Shown in pieces: positions 61,637 through 64,000 of a stretch of 64,000 bases of DNA. The translations under genes and the position numbers were made by a program. The notes beneath the pieces are model-generated. The model was given only the letters and a program-made list of their open reading frames with translations, was not told the DNA's origin and ran no database searches. This stretch comes from RGIG1959 sp045604545. GTDB lineage: Bacteria > Bacillota > Clostridia > Oscillospirales > Acutalibacteraceae. The stretch is taken from the NCBI GenBank assembly GCA_045604545.1, contig JAZUOG010000057.1, forward strand, positions 26,444 to 90,443. The letters run 5' to 3'. The first letter of the stretch is position 1; each line of letters begins with the position of its first letter.

Positions 61637-63178
61637 TTAAATTGATGTGGAATCGAAAATATCGGATAATTTCTTGCATAAATTTTGATTTTTGCCAGTG
61701 GGTAAAATCACAGCTTTATTCATACCACATTGTTGAGCATACTCAAGCATTTGCTGTTCAATATTCCTACCTAGTGCTCGACAAGACAAGGAAAAAAGAT
61801 CCAGTACTCCTTCACAAGTCATTCCTAACGCTCCTACAAGACCTAAATTTGAAAATTTATCAGATAATGTGATTGAATATAGAGAATAATTGTTATTTGA
61901 AAGAAGTTGTTTTAGTTGATTAACGGTGTATCTTGTCCCGTTTGAGCATTTGTTTGTTCGTAGAGTTAATTCGGATATACGCGCAATTTCTGACGATGAT
62001 GCAGGATGAATATTAACTTTAGATTCAAGGGCTTCTAAGTATTCAATTTCAGAGCAGGTTTCTTTCAATTTCTCACGGATTCTATTTGTTTGATATGTCT
62101 GAGTACGTTGTTGAACATTATCGAAAAAAATCTCTTTTTTCAAATTAAAACAAGATAAATCGCGATATATTGTGTTCCTATTGTATAAAATTGTGGTTAC
62201 TGTTGGTAAAGCATCTTTTACTGAGCCAATCTCATAATCCATATCATCTATAAATACCATACTATCTAAGCCGATGTTGAGTGTTTTTGAAATCTGCTTT
62301 ATATTTTCCGGCTTGCTTTGCCAATTAACCATAAAACATGCAATATGCTCTTCCTTAAGAAGCATTCCACTATGTTCTCTAAAAACTTGCAATACGTCTT
62401 TTTCGTCATTTTTGCTACAAACTGTCAAAATAACCCCGTGGATATATAGCTTTAATAAAAAACGTTGGAAATCTTGATAGGGTCTTCCTAATCCTGCATT
62501 ATCTATATGTATTCCTTCTATACCATCTTCTGATAAAATCCCACCCCATAATACGTTATCGCAATCTAAAACGACACATTTTTTGGTGTTTCCTTTGCTT
62601 ATCATATATTGCTTGTGAATTTCTTGTGCGATTAAGAATATGAGTTTATCGGAATAAGGTGCGTTCCAACGATATTTATTGTTAATATTATATGAATTGG
62701 CTATTCCGTTTTGAGCTATTAAACGTTTTAAACTAATATAAACATCTGATTTAATCATTTTGAAGATGAGAGAGTTTAACTCATCGACTATATTGTTTTG
62801 AACAGGAATGGATCCCCATAGATAATGATCATCAAAGCAGTAATCTTCAAAGCCTATCCAAATCAATTGAGCGGCGGAGCTCCTTTTTAAATGATTGTAT
62901 AATAATCGGCATTGATTAAAAACTTCTTCCAGGTGATTTTCTGTTTCAAGAAAAGAATCTGTTGTATTCATTGTTGCACAATACATATTATTATAATCTA
63001 AATGAATGGCGACGCAGTTGGCACTTTTTATTTCATCGCAATAACTCTCAATTTCTTCATAAGGAACTTGTGTAATTTGAATAGTAACATTTGATTTTGA
63101 AAAGACATTATATAAATGTAATTTTAAATAAGGTTCTAAAACAATATTTGAAATCCATATAAATCTAAAAATATTCAA
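61637..63178 (-). CDS. FkbH-like HAD-IIIC family protein
   Basis: 513 aa from TTG 63178, selected because GGAG lies 8 nt upstream. HAD core LDCDNVLWGG near residues 202-211, then TVCSKND and FIDDMDYEIGS. The C-terminal ~130 residues have an acetyltransferase-like (GNAT) look (LGLVGALGM, SCRALGRNIE). FkbH proteins load glyceryl units on carrier proteins in natural-product pathways. No carrier protein or synthase is visible here; other parts may lie beyond the window. Confidence 0.8.
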   Translation of the reverse strand: MNIFRFIWISNIVLEPYLKLHLYNVFSKSNVTIQITQVPYEEIESYCDEIKSANCVAIHLDYNNMYCATMNTTDSFLETENHLEEVFNQCRLLYNHLKRSSAAQLIWIGFEDYCFDDHYLWGSIPVQNNIVDELNSLIFKMIKSDVYISLKRLIAQNGIANSYNINNKYRWNAPYSDKLIFLIAQEIHKQYMISKGNTKKCVVLDCDNVLWGGILSEDGIEGIHIDNAGLGRPYQDFQRFLLKLYIHGVILTVCSKNDEKDVLQVFREHSGMLLKEEHIACFMVNWQSKPENIKQISKTLNIGLDSMVFIDDMDYEIGSVKDALPTVTTILYNRNTIYRDLSCFNLKKEIFFDNVQQRTQTYQTNRIREKLKETCSEIEYLEALESKVNIHPASSSEIARISELTLRTNKCSNGTRYTVNQLKQLLSNNNYSLYSITLSDKFSNLGLVGALGMTCEGVLDLFSLSCRALGRNIEQQMLEYAQQCGMNKAVILPTGKNQNLCKKLSDIFDSTSI

Positions 63179-63226
63179 TCATGAAACTCCTAACTATAAT
63201 GGCATTACAAGGAAATGTGTTAAAGC

Positions 63227-64000
63227 TCATGTGTAGAGAATAATATTACAACAAAACATTTCATCTTCTTCATAATAATCAACAAACCCATGATGTTTTT
63301 GGGCAATTTGGTTGATAATTTTTGTTCCGTATCCATGATGTTTACTATCTGTTTTTTCGGTAGTCAACTGATGATTTTTTTGTAATACGGATTCAACTAT
63401 AGTGTTTTTTATGAAAAGAACTATTTGAGATCCGGATTGCGTGAATGAAAAAACAATTTTTCTGTTATTAACACATTTTCTACATGCTTCAATGGCATTA
63501 TCAAATAAATTTCCCAGGATATTGCAAAGGTCAATTGTGTGAGCAAAGTTGATGGAAGAGATGATATCAGTTGTAACGGTAATATTGTGCTTTTTGGCTT
63601 CTGCTATCTTCAAATTAATAATAGCGTTTACAAATTCGTTGTTAGTTGTTATATACATATAAGATGAATTAATGGATTGTAAATGCTCGGATATATATTG
63701 TTCGATCCCCTGGTGATTTCCGGAAGCATTTAATTGATATATAATTTTTAGTGTGTTTGTAAAATCATGACGTGCTTTCTGAGTGCTTTCATATTGCTCT
63801 TTAATTATCTGATTTGATTTAGAATAAAATTCATATTGTTGCTTTAATAATGTGTTTTCAAGGCTGATTTGATGTTTTTTACTAAGTTGAATTAACAAAA
63901 AATATGTAATGGCATCCATACCAATGATGGAAATCATTATTATAGCAATGAGCAGACGGATATTTTCGGAGTTTAGGGAAAAAGTAATAAAATATAAACA
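63227..64000 (-). CDS. AgrC-type sensor histidine kinase (5' end outside the window)
   Basis: The open frame runs to the window edge: beyond ATG 63937 it continues in frame with hydrophobic residues (RLLIAIIM), so the true start is outside. Visible: the end of a membrane domain, a coiled linker, the H box ARHDFTNTLKII, N box NLFDNAIEAC and G box HGYGTKII, as in GHKL/SPOR_Box kinases that sense peptide signals. A response regulator and peptide gene would be expected upstream. Ends 48 nt before the FkbH-like gene. Confidence 0.85.
   Translation of the reverse strand, partial: CLYFITFSLNSENIRLLIAIIMISIIGMDAITYFLLIQLSKKHQISLENTLLKQQYEFYSKSNQIIKEQYESTQKARHDFTNTLKIIYQLNASGNHQGIEQYISEHLQSINSSYMYITTNNEFVNAIINLKIAEAKKHNITVTTDIISSINFAHTIDLCNILGNLFDNAIEACRKCVNNRKIVFSFTQSGSQIVLFIKNTIVESVLQKNHQLTTEKTDSKHHGYGTKIINQIAQKHHGFVDYYEEDEMFCCNIILYT

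Overview
The window looks like chromosome from a spore-forming Clostridia bacterium, probably a gut Ruminococcaceae/Oscillospiraceae relative. The evidence is sporulation genes (SpoIVB, a BofA-like protein, CwlD), type I dockerins on secreted proteins at both ends (cellulosome-type assembly), and Firmicutes-type gene neighbourhoods such as paired M16 peptidases followed by lgt and folD. No rRNA, tRNA or CRISPR array was seen.

Layout. (1) 1-13037 is core-like and GC-richer from about 2 kb: a dockerin protein with a Cys/His amidase-like domain, a sugar-phosphate isomerase-like protein, the M16 pair, lgt, folD, cwlD, bofA, a convergent three-gene set (SLOG protein, Cys-rich protein, P-type ATPase), and spoIVB. 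SpoIVB stops abruptly after its GMSGSP active-site region, which I read as the left edge of an island. (2) 13038-20780 is strikingly AT-rich. It holds a strong promoter, an inverted repeat and a tight three-gene operon. Genes 2 and 3 match RADAR anti-phage defence: an RdrA-like P-loop ATPase and an RdrB-like adenosine deaminase with the complete ADA metal and catalytic set. Gene 1 is an unrecognised protein of about 642 aa with a phosphoribosyltransferase-like PRPP loop, a candidate new RADAR component. (3) 20838-53050 is the backbone of a Tn1549/CTn-type integrative conjugative element (ICE): ParA/ParB, surface lipoprotein, thioester adhesin with Cna_B repeats, a 2665-aa methylase-helicase with a TnpV-like gene nested in another frame, toprim primase, a DUF4143 ATPase behind a four-iteron promoter, a candidate oriT, MobC, MOBP relaxase, PcfB, ArdC-like protein, VirD4, Maff2, TrbL/VirB6-like, PrgI/VirB3, VirB4, a CHAP hydrolase and an XRE regulator. 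(4) 53082-58686 is AT-rich accessory DNA: an AraC-like regulator, a DUF6414-like protein, and divergently a 1216-aa TPR-type protein behind three 20-bp repeats. (5) 58785-64000, all on the minus strand: two dockerin proteins (one a papain-like protease), an FkbH-like HAD protein, and a truncated AgrC-type histidine kinase running off the window.

How it works together: relaxase, MobC and the oriT candidate would process DNA; VirD4 couples it to a channel of VirB4, PrgI, TrbL-like and Maff2 proteins; the CHAP enzyme opens peptidoglycan; the thioester adhesin and lipoprotein contact partner cells; ParA/ParB and the methylase-helicase maintain the element. The RADAR-like operon appears to be defence cargo at one edge of the element. 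No integrase is visible and the right end is not defined, so element boundaries are inference.
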